The translations under genes and the position numbers were made by a program. A stretch of DNA of 64,000 nucleotides from Lanius collurio (taxonomy: Eukaryota; Chordata; Aves; Passeriformes; Laniidae): contig JACBWW010000003.1 in assembly GCA_020086605.1 (NCBI GenBank), positions 2,979,804-3,043,803 on the forward strand, given 5' to 3'. The first letter of the stretch is position 1. Each line of letters starts with the position of its first letter. This document shows positions 32,401 to 47,759 of the stretch, piece by piece. The notes beneath the pieces are model-generated. The model saw only the letters and a program-made list of their open reading frames with translations. It did not search any database and was not told the DNA's origin.

Positions 32401-35400
32401 TAATGTCTTTTGAGGGGATCGGGACCTCTCAATGTCTTCTTTCAACCCTTTCCCTGTCCCGGCACCGGATGCTTGGCCAGAGGCCACCCTTGCTTTTCCC
32501 GACAGCAGAATTACGGGGTGAGGCTCCAATGGTGAGGGGCTGGGGGGTTGCTGGATTCAGCTGCCTCTCTGCCCTGAAATATGGTGTTCAAGGGCAGAAG
32601 GCATGTTTCAAAGAATAATTTTTTATATTAACAGCTATCAGCAGTAACAGTACATTAATATGAGTCTTTTGTAATATAACAACCTCAGGTCCATGAGATC
32701 AACAACGAGATTAATTATTTCAGTGATGCTTAAAGGAACTGAGTAGACTCGAGTCTGTCTTTTCCAATTTGGTCGTGTCGATGACCTGCATACCTTGGAA
32801 ATTGCCATCCATTGCCACTCCGACTTACACAGCAAAAAAAGCACGGGGGCTTTCTGTCAGGTGGCCTAGCCAGGCAGGAGGGCAACCAGACTAAGTGGAG
32901 CTGGAATCCCAGTAAACATGCAGGCAGGTCAACCATAGTGACATGATGGACACTGAAGGGACACTGATCATTGATAAATCTGGGAAGATGCTTGCAACAG
33001 GAGCAAAAGCTTTTGGGCAGCGCTCCCAAAAATCCATGGGCCGGAGTCCAAGGCTGGAAGGGCATTTGTAGATCTTGCTTAATGTAATTTATAATGTTAG
33101 ATTGTCTTTCTGCTTTTTTATTTTTGTTTAAATGACCAATAATGCTAAGGTTTCAACCATTTTTAGTGTTTAAAGTATTAAAAGGTACATCTTTCCACGG
33201 TAGAAATGCTGTGGGTCCTGTCTATCCTGGCATTCTTTGGCATTCTTTCTCATTTTTGTAGCTAGAGCAATACCCTCTCTGCTGTGAAAAGGCCATCATT
33301 AAATGATACCAAGTGGTTAAAACCTTTAATTTTCCATGTCATTAGACAAGCAGCACTGGTGATAGCAACACATATTTCCATTCAGAAAGAGAATATAATT
33401 TAATTTTCAGTGTCAATTCCTTCAGCACCGTGGCTATATTTTGAAGACTACTTTCTAAGATATCAGAAGGGAGAAAACAGAAGCTTGATCTCTAATTTTT
33501 TTGGCCTTTGTTTTCCTGTAGAGGTTACTAAATCACACCTGGTAAAAGAATAATATACTAATGCATGTTTCATAACTCATGTTCACTATGAAGGTCCTAG
33601 AAACACATTAGCTTAATCATGAAACCTCTGAGATAATTTACTTAACTGGAATAATTTCACAGGAAAGCCAATGTAATTCAGAATGTAGTAAATATAGGAA
33701 AGGAATCAGATTTTCACTGAAACTGTTTTTGTCCTCATCTGATTTGGGTGCCAAGTTATATAGTAGCCTCAGAGCAGCAAGGTTTATCTTAATTTGCAGG
33801 GATCCATACAGGTACATTTCTTTTCCTTTTCTCACATTAAATTCATTATGTGATGTTCAAAAGACTGATGCACACTAGAAAACCTTTAGGCATTTCTGTG
33901 TAACTGGGATAGTTTATTAAAAGGATAGGTTATTACTTTGAACAATGACTTCAGTGTATACGTTAAAGTGTGAAATGTTTATCTGGTACTGGCCTGTATT
34001 GGCCAGAATCTGTACAACTAGACTTTTATTCACAAATGCATGCTGAAGCTAATAAACTACATTTATTTTCAGATCCTGTGAGGTCATCTGAGGGTCTTTT
34101 GTTGTCCACAAAGATATAGGCTCGTGATTATTTTTTCAAGAATTCTAAGTATTACCATAATTCCATTTGTGAGCCCATGATTTGAGAAGATATTTATTTT
34201 GTGTTAGAAAAAAAATTTGATGACATTTGAGAAATATCTAAGGCTGTCTTAATGTTCTCAATATGTGGATGGGTGGAAAAGATTATTTTTTAGCAGGAAA
34301 AGAGCATAATTTTATAGATTTAGAAGCAGAACCAAGCCTCTTGTAAGACCCTGAAAGGGCAAGAAGACACCAAGTGAGTCAGAAGCACCAAGTTCTCCTT
34401 CCTGCACTGTGTCTTTGCTCAAGCCTGCAGACTTTGGCCAGGTGAGCAGTGCTGCTGAGGTGGAGCTCCAGGGAAGCAGTGCAGCAATAAGCTCCTTCCT
34501 CCGTGTTCCACAAGCGGAGAGACGTGGGCCGGGGGTGTAGTCCCACCGATCTTCCTGAGAGTGAGCAGTTCTGCAAAACGCTGCTTGTGAGCCATCACTT
34601 CTTGCACAAAAGGGATTACAGAAGAGAACTGTGAGTGCCTCAGAAAACAAAGATGCAATTAAAGCAGCATTTGTAGTTTTTAGTTAGGGTTATCTTTCAA
34701 TGCAGGATGAACCATCATTTTTTTTCCTGCTAATTATTTTCATTAGCTGTTTTAACTCTTCCTGAGAGTTCTTAATAATTGCTTCAGAGCAGAATGTGTA
34801 AAACTGAAAATTATTTATGGCACTGATTAGAACTACAGAATACTAATATGGGTAGTCAGGAATAATTCACCATAGCAGGAAAAGCACTATTTAATTGTTT
34901 AATATTGAAGTTTAATTGTACTTGCATACAATTATCATGTAAATATCACTGTGATCACTTTAAGAGGTTATTTCTAAGTGTGCCAAAAATTCTGAAGCAA
35001 TCTGAAAAGAATTAATTTTTTTCTTACCTCCCTTCACAAGTCTCTCAAGTGCACTATATGTTTTAACTTAAACCAAAATATAGCCAAAGGCAGACAGGAG
35101 TTCCAACAGTGACCAGTGTAATACTCACTGCTTTTAATTACTGTAACAATAAATCACACAGGAATGTCCTCCAGGTACTAAATGATTTTCTAAAAACATT
35201 TGAGAATATTTTTGAAATTCAATTAATTGAAGGCACCAGATAAAAGGTACACATTCTTAATGGCTATACAATAACCCTAAGGGATGTAACTGAGCTCCAA
35301 GCTTAACTTCAAAGTGTGACAGAAATAGTTACTGTATTACTTTAAAAGTATTCAGATCAATGAATCAGTTAAAATTACTTATACATTTACCAACCTTTTC

Positions 35401-38400
35401 ATTTTCTTTCTGAATATGATAGAAAGAATTGCTCTCATTTCCCAGGACACAAAAAGCAGTTGAGACCTGTAAAAGAAATTGTAATTAAAGCCAGCCTTCA
35501 GTCAAAATTGGTATTATGAATTTTTGGTTGACACAAGATAAAGGGGCCAGTGAAACATAAAAGTGGCTTGATAAAACATACATTTAGACATTTTATACTG
35601 AAAATTAACTGGTTTGTGGAGATATTTCAAGGTCTGGGATTAAATCTGTCCTTGTTAAAGCCAGTAAGCATTTTTGTATTGAGTTCAACAGAACCAGTGT
35701 CACCCTGCAATCTGTACTGTGCACAGCTCTGTGTACCTGACCAGCTCTCCGATTATGGGCCAGATTAGTTCTCTTTTTTCCTTTTTGTTCCTGCTCCTCA
35801 GAATAATCACACTACCCTGAACATGCACATGGCTTTGCAAGGTGCTGAAGATCTCAAGCAGTCACAGCATGCCTTCAGGTTTTGTGGGTAGAGCTCTGAC
35901 ATAAGATGCCAGCTATTGCTCAGTAGGATCTAAATCCTTGACATTTGGCCTATAGTTCATGAGCATCTGAGGTTGTTTTAAAAGAAAAATGTTTAAACCA
36001 TTACAATTTTTTGATTTGCAAGGTGATTTTACAATGCAGTGTGACTCAACAGCAGGAAAATGTTAAGAAATATGTGGAGGTTGAAATGTTGATACCAGAT
36101 AATTTTTTAGCAGAGGTGCTCTGTTCTGCAGGAAGACTCTTCCTTCTGCTCTGTAATCTCCATCAATAGCCATGCACCCATCCTTGAAAACAATCATATA
36201 CCCATGGTTATCATACCACGGGGATAAGGGTTAACTTCTGCCCTTTGCAAAATGATTGCTTGTTATAAATGTGTCACAGTTAAACACCTGTATTATTCCT
36301 TAGTGCAGAAAGTTTAGAAATAAGTTCAGAAACCAGAACCATGCACACATGTACATTCATGCACATCTGCGTCTATGTACTTGCACGCACACACACAGAG
36401 TGAAATCATGTAGAGAAGTGTCTGTACTGTGTGAAAGGACTATATTCCATGAGAAGGCTGAAAACATTCTAATAAAGGCTAATTGCAATATTTTCCAATG
36501 AGTACCTTTTTTCAATACTCACTGATAATTTTTTTAGCATGCTAACATTTTCTCCATAATTAAAGCACATTAAACTGAGACAATAAAAAAATGACAACAG
36601 AGATAAATATATCTTTATCCCTCTGCTTTTCCCTGAGCATTCAAAATCATAAACATCATAAGAATCTTTGAGCATTTATTATTGATATATCATGACTGTA
36701 TAACTGTTTTCTATGGCTACACGCAGTAATTCTGCACCCTGCAAGTGTGAGGTGGGTGGGAGGATCACCGAACCTTGGAAACATCCACAGCAGATTGCAG
36801 TTGCAAAAATACAGTCACTGGCAATACATGTGTTGTATAACAGTCATTTTTAAACTGTAATAAATATAATACAACACTAGAACCACTAATAATGTTCAGG
36901 TTTCATCAAAGAACTCTGTTTAATATGAGTAATGAAGTAGGAAAAACTATTTTGACCAGGGACTATAGGCTGTAGAAGACAGTTTGTGACGTTCTTTCTG
37001 ATGGGTAAATACCCATAACACTTGTAACAGACACACATCCACCAAATTATCACCTGTGATTTGCAGCCAGGTTAGTCAATTCTGCAGAAGAAAGCCTGAA
37101 CTTTCTGTTAAATATTTGTTCCACCAATTACCCCAAACCACTGCTAAGAAGTATTTAGGAACTTCTCTCGTCTGGAGATTTTGCAGTCAAAAGATTTCAT
37201 TATGGAATAGATAGGTTTTTTGTCTCAAAAGGGCTGTTTGTCTAATCAGGAACACATGGATTTACGAGTATAAATATTTCCACAAAATTTGAGAAACTGT
37301 GGAGCATTCCTACATTTCTCCTTCTTCTTCCTCCTATTTTGAAACTCAATAAATATTTTAATATTTTCTTTCTTCTCTTATTTAACCTGTGGTGAAATGG
37401 TTGGAGTAATATAGAAGAGATGAAGTGAAAAACAAATCAGAATATTGGCTTCAGATTAAAGCTGGGTAAACCTGGGATAACTTGTCTAGAAAATAGAATA
37501 ATTTCATTGTAAATACATGTCAAACAAGGTTTAATATGGTTCACAAAGGAAAGAGGTATTCTCATAAGTCTAATTTTTAGGTTTGCAAAAAGTCTCTGCA
37601 GACAAGATATGAAACATAGTCATGTTTATTGCAAGGTGCTGTTTCCTCTGCATTGTATTTTCCAATTAACACTCCTCCTCCTCTCCCAAGCATCTGATTT
37701 CATAGCAGGTAGAGCCCAGTCCTAAGGCCACCAGCAGTGGGAGATGAGGGATTTCTTCGAAACCCTCATTAATGTTGAAGGAAGAGCCTGCCTTGGGAGG
37801 ATGACTCAATTTCCTGCCTTTTCCCATATCCAGAGGCAACTGTGGGAGGTGAAAGACAAAGAGCAGACACCTGCAACTGCGTGTGTTCCCCGAGAGCGTG
37901 TCCTGTTTGACATTTCAGGCCTTGCACAAGGCTCCCCATCGTGCTCTGTTCCTATGCCAGCCTATCTTTTCAGCTGGAAGCAGAGCAGAGTAGGACAAGA
38001 ACTGCTTATCCAGGCACCAAGAAAATGTCAGTACCACACAAACCCGGAATGGCTGGGGACGTAGCAGAGTCAGGAGTGACATTGGTGGAGCTGGGTACTG
38101 CAGCTGCTGCACATCACCTGGAGGAAACTTCACCTGAGGCGACACAATGGAGACAAAGGTCAATGACAGCCCATGGCAGTGCAGGCATTTCCAGATGCTC
38201 CAAGCTTCAAAAGCACAAATGGATGGCTATTGCCAATTTGGCCAGGTGGCCATGCCAGCTGCTGGCTGCTCGTGGTCAGCCAAATGAAGAAGCCTGAGTG
38301 GACAAGCGTGAGAAAATCTGTCCCTCCCGTTACCAAAGTGCAGGCACCCTGGGGCTTGTCTGGGCTTGAAAGTGGGAGCTCGGCCAGTCTCTTGCTTTTT

Positions 38401-40219
38401 TGCCCACTGTCACTTCTAGATTTAACCAACTATTAAAACCTTGAGAAGCCAAATCTATGGCTCTCCATGTGACTGTTGCTGGCTTGAGATTTTTTCATCA
38501 GATTTTCTTACCCAAAGTCAGATAGCCACCTTACACTGATATGTACAGTAAGATCTCCTGACTCTGTCAGCTCCTGGGCCTCAGACAGTGCTTTCTAGGC
38601 TTGCCAAGCATTTGTGATAAGAACTTGCTGGAAACATCAATCCCAGCTGACTGCTCTTTCATGAAACTTAAAAGATTTGAAAGCACAGTGGAGTAAAACC
38701 TGAGAAGATCTGGGAAAAAAAAAAGCTATAGACAGATGCTGAAGGCTTCGTAAATGTAAGTAGCACTTACTAATCTGAATTTTTCCTATTTAAAATATTT
38801 TACTTGAATTACACTGCTGGAAAAAGGCAGATGGAGGAACTGCTGTCAATCCTGAAAGCAGAGTGGGTCACAGGAAGACTGTGAGGGCAGCTTGTTCTTC
38901 TGGTCTGTGTTATGCCAGCCCTTGAGATATGTGTCCCTAAACAGCTTTTTTTTGAGCAAATTAAGGGTCATGTGACTGTGGTAGTTGACCTCTGTATAGA
39001 AGAAGTAACAAAACCAAAGGCAATTTTTTTGCTGCCTACTTAATTTACTTTAAAGGATCCTAAATTCAGTAATCACTGGTAAGGGTATAAGGCTCTCCAA
39101 CCTGTGATTTTTTTCCTGGAATTAAAAAGTACTGTCTTACTAGCTAAACAATCCCCAGCACTGCTCACCTGGAGAGAACTTAAACTCACTCAGAAGAGCT
39201 TTGCAAAGGCACTTCAGACTTACCAAAAGAGACAGGGAGGAAATTTATGAATTTATAAAAATACAGTCATTAAAACTGCAGTTCAGGAGCTCAGTCCCAA
39301 TTCCCTCATCCTTTTATTTCTTTCTTTCATTGACCCATATGAGTTTCCTCTTGTCTTGCCTTAATTGCACAAAAAATCTGCATGAAACTCACTGAGAAAT
39401 AGGATAATAACAATCTTTTTTTATTTTGAATGCCATTTTTCCTTTTTGTAGTTTTGTTATTTGCATAGAAGTGCACATGCCAACATAAGTTTGTTGAATA
39501 ATACAATTTAAAATTGAACATTTTATAGATAGATCTAGGAAAAAGAAAGTCAGTTTTAACAATACAAATAAAGAATGTTTCTTTCGTTACATATGAATCA
39601 TGTAATTAGTGAATTCCACTAAGAATAGTAATTGTTCATTACTTTAGATCTCCAAGCTATTTTGAAATGCTTTGGAAAGCTGAATGAGAAGAATATTGTT
39701 TATCTTCAAAATCAAGTTCAAAGAACTTACCTTCAAGCAACTGATGGCATTGCCAACTAGGGATGATACTACAGAGTGAGTGCTAGAGGGAACTTAAAGC
39801 AGCCTAATATAGAAGCTTGGCTGAAATGAAACTTTGAAGAAGTTTCCCAGAAGATGATAACAAAAAAACTTATGGTAAAAAACAGCAAGACAGATGAAGT
39901 CCTAGGACATTCACACCAGACACTTCCTTCTTTTTGACATGTGCACTGCAGAACCATGTCCCAGTGCAGCTGAATCCCATCAAAGGTCCTGTGGAAGCCT
40001 AATATTTTTCTTTTCCTTGAAAGTAAAGGTTTGTGTTACTACTATATAGATCTGTGTAAGTGGTACAGGTTCTGTGCTTGTAACCAATTTGGTTTTGTTT
40101 CCTCTACTGGATTTAACTTCATAGAGTTAGCAATGGATGAAATGAGTAAAATTATGTGGCCTTTCCCAAAACACTTTTGAACACACAAATAGCAGTCTGG
40201 CTTTTATACCATAATTTAT

Positions 40220-40341
40220 CAGGATTCCAGAGAAGGGCAGTTCTACAGGTAAGTAAAATGCCCAGAATCTTCCCACTCTCAGGATTCTAGTGAAGATGAG
40301 CAGTTCTATGGGTAAATAAAAGGCCTGGGTTCTTTCTTCTT
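40220..40341. repeat. Diverged 60-bp tandem duplication
   Basis: Two head-to-tail copies start at 40220 and 40280. Both begin CAGGATTC and share GAAG, GCAGTTCTA, GGTAA and TAAAA blocks in the same order. Divergence of roughly a quarter suggests an old local duplication. Confidence 0.65.
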
Positions 40342-41638
40342 ATTTTATCAACCCACAAGATTTATAAAGACAAAACCTGTCATGTCTTAGGGCATAAGAC
40401 AACTGATGAACTTGAGCTGGGTTAAGAGAGAGTTTTTTCAGTCTTCCTCTGCAGCAGATGGTACTGGTCAATGTTAGAAATAGGACATTTGATGAATATG
40501 CTGTAGTTCTATTTTAGAATAGCCATTCCCATGTTTCTTCCAGATTCTTCTTTTCTCCCTCCTTTCTTGACTGCCAAGATTATCGAGGATATTTACCCCA
40601 ACACAGCATTCATGGTCTCATTTTTAATACTTCCATTGAAGACAGATTTATTCGGACTGCTGTTAACCAGTCTAGAGGAAATTGTCCTTCTGGCAGCAAT
40701 ATCTCTTTGGGAATCTGTCAGTGTTAATTCTTTCTTTAGCTGTTGAACCAAACCAGGAGTCAACAGTTAGGAACCCAAGTAAATTTTCCAGAGTTTCTGG
40801 GCAACAGCAGCTTCCACTCTGGTTACTCACAGCTGATGCTCAGCATTTCTTGGATTAGGCCACTTTTTTGGAGAAAAGTTCTTAGATCTTTCAACTAGCA
40901 AGGGATGGAACTCATTTCCTTATGCCAGCATTTGCAGAAAGGGATGCATAAGTGATGTTTTGGAAGGCAATTTCATTTAGAGATTTAACAATTACAAAAG
41001 TAAAATAAGATTTGGTCTTGTAATAAGTTGGTAGATATAGACAGTAGATATAGAAGCAAAAAAACTCTTAGAGTCTTCCTTGTTGCAGGTAAAATAGAGC
41101 AACTTGTGACGAAAGATTCAGCTCTAAAGGAGCAGGATAGGAACCTGAACTCAAGTCTTCTGTGACTCTGATTGAACATGTGCCACTAATGTCCCTCAGC
41201 CAAAATACTTAGATTTCAGATCCAAGGTGGAAATTCTACAGGTTTTTTTTTTTTTTTTAAGCATATTGGAAACCTTGATAGTAGAGGTAGAACTGAACTG
41301 GTCCCTTCAGGGAACTTTTCACTTAAATCCACATAAATGCAGCCTGATTTTCAGCAGTTATATTGAGCACTCTGTAAGAATCTGTAGGGTCTGAACAAGG
41401 ACAGAAGAAAGGTAGACTGGGGAGTTGTGTGGCAGAAGGGTTCTCTGTTCTGAAATCCAGAAATAATTGAGGAATTACATATAGGGGAAATATAAAGGAA
41501 AGACTATTTTTCACCTCAGTCTTTGAACACACTGATCTAAAAGTTTTAGAATGCAACTGATTTAAAAGCAATTTAAATGAATTAAACTTTTACAGAGATT
41601 CTCAGAAAATTTTAGTCATCCCTTGAAAACATAGTCTG

Positions 41639-41700
41639 CCCTAAAATGAAAGAAACCTACCCTAAGTTGAAAGAAACCAGCCATCAAACTGAAAGCAAAC
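41639..41700. repeat. Short degenerate tandem repeat, about 21 bp x 3
   Basis: Three imperfect units of the form CC(C/A)T-AA-TGAAAGAAACC occur in a row. It is a small minisatellite-like array with no gene nearby. Confidence 0.55.
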
Positions 41701-44700
41701 CTGGTTGCAGTTACTAAAAACTGACATTTTTGCAAAAGCTTCAAAAATTAGAAATACTTAGTATGTAGACAGAAAAAGAAAAAAAAATCCTTTTGCACTT
41801 ACATCTAGTAGTAAACTAGATTAGGTTAATTATATGCACCAAACTAGAAGACCAAATAATAGAAATTGCTTTCTTGTCTAACATTTGGTCCCTCTATCAT
41901 TAGGCTCTCTGAATCTTTGTTGTTTACCCAAACCCTTTGTGCTTTAGACAAAGATCTATTTGCACATTTCAGAGATAACAGAGAACTCCTAGAAGGGAGG
42001 TTAAGAAAACCTCTCGAATGCTTACTGCAATTTACATTTTTTGTTTGTTTGTTTGTATGTTAATAAGTCCTAGTAGCATGGACTGTATCTATACCAGTCT
42101 CGAAAATAGAGCAGATAAAAGAAACTTCATACTTCTTTCCCTTGAACTCAGATTCTTTGATCCATGATTTGTATAAATAAGACAGAGGCTTCCTCTCAAC
42201 TGCTGACCCAGGCATTGTAATGTAATATTTGGTTATGTAGTCTGTGACCATTAGAGTTCAATTTCTGTAGACACAGAATTCTACAGATTCCAATTTCTTT
42301 ATGTAGAAGAATTATAATTTCCTGTTTCTTTAATTTCCTTCTTGTATACTCTGTTATGTTCCAAATCTATGGATTACATTACCATGTGTGTAATTTTCAC
42401 AAAATTATTTCACTTTTGCTGGTTTATTACTAGCAGTATTAAACCACTTTTGCAAAAATCAAGAATGTACTTTATTTTAAAATTGCAAGAGAAAAGAAAA
42501 GCCTTTGAATAGCTTTAAATCCAATTAAAAGTGAATAATTGCTCTTTAGAAGTTTTCGTTAGCAATACCTATTATCAAATGCCATCTGTATTTTATAAAA
42601 TTTCAGGACTAAGAATATTTGGCTCCTAAAAATCTGTCTGGAGACTATAATAGACATACAATCCTTTTTGGGCAGGAGAATTCAGTTCCAATACTGGATT
42701 ATGGCTTATTATCTTGCCCAGAACTGCTACCACCAAAAGCAGAAAGTTGTTCAATAAAATTTTATCGGCCATTCCACAGAGTTTTGGGCACTAATTCTCT
42801 GTTCATTGGGTGACATAAACAGTTCCCAAACTGGCCCTGTCCATTGTGATAGGAAGAACACATTCCACCTTGTGCAGTCGAGAATTGTTTCGTCCGTGTA
42901 GCTTGGAATCAACACCCTGTGATCAAGACTTCCTTTTCATCAGGGTCTGTGGATTCCTTACAATCATCAGGCTGACCTTCTCTTGTTTACCACCCCCTTC
43001 CTGGTCAGCAGTGTTTGTCCTTTCTTTGGAAGCCATTATTCCGAGACTCTTGCTGTCATTTGAACAGACTGCATAGGAAACTGTTCCCTGGGCCTCCTGG
43101 AATCACATTCTCTGGGAACAGTTCTGGAGCATTTTTATTGCATGATTTCTTCAGAATATTTTGGGCAAATTCATTTTCTCTCCCAATGAGGTGTCTTATG
43201 AAACCTTTTAAGAGGCTGCTGCTAAAGTATGTGTAAACATACACAATCTCTCTGAGGAATATGGCTTTATACTGAAACAAATATCTGGAACATTACATAA
43301 AATAAATTTTCTAATTACATAATGAGGATATTTGCTTTCTTTATGACTGTCTTGCTGCTCATTGCTCTATTAGCTTAATGTGAAGACTTTTATTTATTTA
43401 TATACCTGTTTTAGACTGTGGGAAAGACATGACTTGTGAGGTTTTTAAGATAAGAAAGGTAAGAGGAATTTTTGAAAAAGGAGGAGGTTGCTAACCATCT
43501 TGTCATTATCTCCCATTTCCTATTCTACATCCCTTTCTGCTTCTGTAACTAGAGGTTCATTGGGACAGATAGTTGGGTTTAGAGATTTTGGTTTGGAGAA
43601 GGTGGTGACAAACTTGTTTAGGATAGCCAAGGCTTACCTTGGAGTCATTTTTACTCCCTGTCTCCTGACCACGGAACTGTAACTTAGTTACTAAGAATAA
43701 GCGGTGATTGTTTACACATGGACTTTGAAAATGAGGAGGAGATTATGAAAGACTGAATTAGTTGCAAATAATTATTTCAATAGAAAAAGGGTTCTGTGTT
43801 TCTGTGAAACAGACTTACAGTCATCTCAGCGAGTTACTAATTTGTTTACCTTCAAGTAAAATCATCTCTCTAGAGCCAGCCAATTTTTATACTGAGGTGT
43901 AGAAGAGCTGTCCTATGTGGCAAGGTGATGGATAACTTCATTATACAACTTAAGAAGCTCTTCTTCCCTTTCTTGTACCTTTTTACACTCTAGTTAATCA
44001 CCTCACCCTGGTTAAACCAACTCACTATTTCAGCATTAAAAGTATGCAAAATTAACATTTTACTGCACCAGGGCCAGATAAAGGCAGTCTTTTCCATCTG
44101 GAAAACAGACAGCCTCATTTAAATGATTCTGGCTTCTCTGTCTGATGTGTAGTCCAGCTGATGCCATTTCCAGTCAAGGCATTGAGTCATGTGCTCGACT
44201 TCCATCCCTTCTCCATCTTTTTTATGATAAGAATATAGTGTAAGGATGGCTGGTCTGGGCTGTCCCTGTCTTCGGTAGTGGCAGATACTGCCTGCTGAGT
44301 GTTTATGAACGGAAGAGGTTACAGAGATATACAACTTCCAACATTGTGTATTTCAGGAACTTTCTGGGTCCAAGATGATGATGTTCTGGTTACTGTCCCT
44401 GGGCCTGATCCTGATCTGTGGGCTGACATCCTGCCAAGCCTCAGCCCATCCCCAGGGAAGTGCCCTGAAATTTCCCACTTCTCCGTTGCAGCTAATGTGA
44501 AATGACTTAGACGCTTCTTTAACCTTGCTATGTAAATTTTCCATCTTTTTGAGATGGAGGGCAGATTCAGGCCTGGACACAGCATTCAGCATATTGATTC
44601 ACTTTAGATTTTTACCATGACGTACCAAGATTTTTTACTTTTTTTTATTTCTTGAAATTGTTTCATAATCATGATTTTACTTTGTAGTTTCATAAAATTG

Positions 44701-46121
44701 GGTGAACGTTGTTTTCATCCCTGGGGCCTAAATCATATACAATTCTTTTACAGAAATTGCTGTTATTTTCAATAAAAAATGTATCTGTTTGAGAGATTGT
44801 TCCCCACCACTGAGAACATCAGGTTTTTCAGGTTTTTAGTCTTCAGAAGAGTAAGGATTTGTATCTGTAAGACCTTATCTGCCCTTTCTTTAGATATTGA
44901 GATGGATTTTCCTATTGCAAGACAGGGTAAAATTCACTGCTGCACTTTCTCTGTGTAAGCAATGCTTGCCATCTCTCCTTAAATCCTGGGATTATGTTAT
45001 CAAACAGTGAGAACAGTGCTGAAGAACTCTTTAATGATGGTTATTAAAGGTCTCTTTTTCTTGTTACTTTTCAATTGGAACATTCTTCCCACAAAGCTTT
45101 TTGCATGAATGCAGTTGGAAAAAAACCAATATGACATCATATTTTGTCACCATCAATCATTTGCTATGCAAATTGAGATGCCTACAGGACTTAATAGTTC
45201 AAGGCCTGCCTGCACATGGGGCTTGTACAAACAATGAAAGATTTACTATGTGAGTTATAAGTACTTTCAGGAAAAGATCAATTACAAATGAAAGTATAAA
45301 AGGTTATAGATAGAGAAAGAAAAAAGAGCAAATGTTGATCACAAAAAGGAAACAAAGGGAATAATGATCACATCTGGTAAATCAGTTTCTCAAAATACAT
45401 ATATTTGGAAAATATGCTTTACATTTTTTTGCCTGAAACTTGTGCTCACTTTTAAAATCCTAAGCATCTTTGAAAATTAAGTGTTTTACAAATAAATATA
45501 AAGGCCATAAATTGATATCAAAGGTTTTTTTCAGAGAGGTTCACAGAGGATGCCTATGCTAAAACACAGCACCAGGGAAGAAATACAGTGATATTCTCCC
45601 AGGCAACTACCATTCTCAGATAAGAATCTTTGATGAAGGTAACACCTCTGTGTTTAGTGGGCTCTGATTTTTTTTTGATTTGCATTAATTCCTGATTCCT
45701 TTTTGACTTGCTCTGTGTTTCAGCAATCCTGTGGCAAGGAGTTCCAACACTTGTGTGCTCACTGATTGAAGTATTATCTTTTGCTTGTTTTGAACTTGCC
45801 ACATGCTGGTTTCATGCTGTGATTCTTGCCTGCTGGCATTCACTGGAAAACTACACTCAGGATCTAGTAACAAAAGAATGGAGACTACTGTATCTGGACA
45901 AATCAGGATGGTAATATATTTCCCATTAAGACAACACTGGCTAGATTGAGGTTATGTTAAATCAAAATCTCAAAGCTGCCACACTTCCCAAAAGACAGAA
46001 AATGCCATTCCTCTTTCTGTTGCAGTAGTGTACAGTGATCTTTGCCTAAATCTGTCTCTGAAAGGATTTTCCAGCTCTTTTGAAGCCAGTGGCAGAGTTG
46101 GGTTAAAGATAGGCTTCATGT

Positions 46122-46123
<2 letters not shown>

Positions 46124-46153
<30 letters not shown>
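46124..46153. repeat. Homopolymer A30
   Basis: Thirty uninterrupted A on the plus strand. It could be the tail of an old retroposed sequence, but no parent gene is recognisable in the preceding 200 bp and no clear target-site duplication was seen. Confidence 0.9.
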
Positions 46154-46155
<2 letters not shown>

Positions 46156-47759
46156 GGATTTAAGTGCACAAATATAGATTGTGGAAGATACTGCTCATTA
46201 TCAATATGACTGAGTGGCAAATTGAGGGGGAAAATTCTCAGGCATAAAATTTCCTCTTATTCTCCTGGCTGCTTATGCAACCATAGAGGAGACTATATTT
46301 ACAGGCACATTCTTTCACTCTGCCTTACTATTATGAGGGAGTTGATAATCACAATAAATTCTGACCAAGCTTCTGACCATGTAGAGTTTGTAAGGGAAAA
46401 AATCCTTACTCCTGATATTCAGCTCACAAGAAGGATGGGGATGAAAAATTTGAGATACCATTTTTCAAGAGACAGATGTCTCTATAAGCAATGGAGGACA
46501 CCAAATCATATCCAAAAATAGAAATGAGAAATGTTCTGAGACACAGTAGATTTTGAAAAGAGGTCTGCACTCAGATCCTTGATGGCAACATTTAGTTAAG
46601 TTCTCTTTTGGAAAAATAACTGTCCATTTTTCTCTTAGTGAACTGGGCAGAATTATATGATGAGGTGTGATAAGCAGTAAAAGCCAGATGAATTTAGGGC
46701 AACTTATATCAGAATCTTGGGAAGAACCCAAGAAATCATGTATAAGAATACTGTGCTACTTAGTGCATGAGCAACTTGTTCATGGCACTGGCCACTGTCT
46801 GTCAGTGAAAGCTGTAAGAATAACCTTCTTTGAAGGTAATTGTCTATTCTAATTTTAGTCAGACACCTGTTGGTTAACACACTGAAGAATGATATTTTCC
46901 ATCCTTAAGGAATTTTTACTCTATGGACATGTCCTCAGTGTCCCTGCTGGTCTTCATCTGCTTTCAGCACAGCACGTGTCTCCTGTGGGTTTTCTGTCGT
47001 ATTTGCCACATGGACCTCTTAGGATACTGTTAGATCATGTTAAATGTCTGGACCATCCTCAGGCAACTGAGTGCCTCTCTTCTATCCTGTTCCTTTTCGA
47101 TCTGTTGGGTTCAACTCTTATCTATCAGAGTAAGTTACTCTGCTTCCCTTTGTGCAAGGAAAGGATGAAATTCCTTTTCTAGGTCATTAATGTTCTTCAA
47201 TTTTTATTTTTTTTTTACAATGAGGAGATTAATAAGCATTCACAGTTTACTCTTGCCTTTGCACACATTATTTCATTATTTTATTGGTCTCTAACATGTT
47301 TCCTCTCCAAAGGAAAGAATCCTGATGCTTAAAAACCCTAATTTCATGAAAATCTAATATTATACTAGCATTACATTCTCTGAATACATTTCACTTCCAC
47401 TTTATTATTTGTTCTCAATGAGGTGGTCAGACATAAGCACAACATTCAAAATGAAAGCATACAACTGGTTCTCAGTAGCTTGTATTGATTTGTGGTGTGT
47501 TGGTGTCCACGAGCTTCCAGGTTCCATTGGGCTGCATGCTGTGCAAATATGGAGGAGCTCCTTCTTGGAAGATCTTACAATGAAATTTTAAAACAGATGT
47601 TAAAAAGGTGAATAAATTACAGAAATGAGAAAGGGAATAACATGGTTCATGAGCAGTAAATTCAAGCCCAACTAAGCTAATTGATGGCATTGTACAATTT
47701 TTCAGGAATTATTTTAACCCAATCTCAAAATACATTTTAAAATTTAGTCCCCCAAATAG

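Noticed and set aside
33040..33100. Antisense CR1 tail (GGCTGGAAGGGCATTTGTAGATCTT)-like segment
   Set aside because: The similarity is short and the flanking CR1 sequence is missing.
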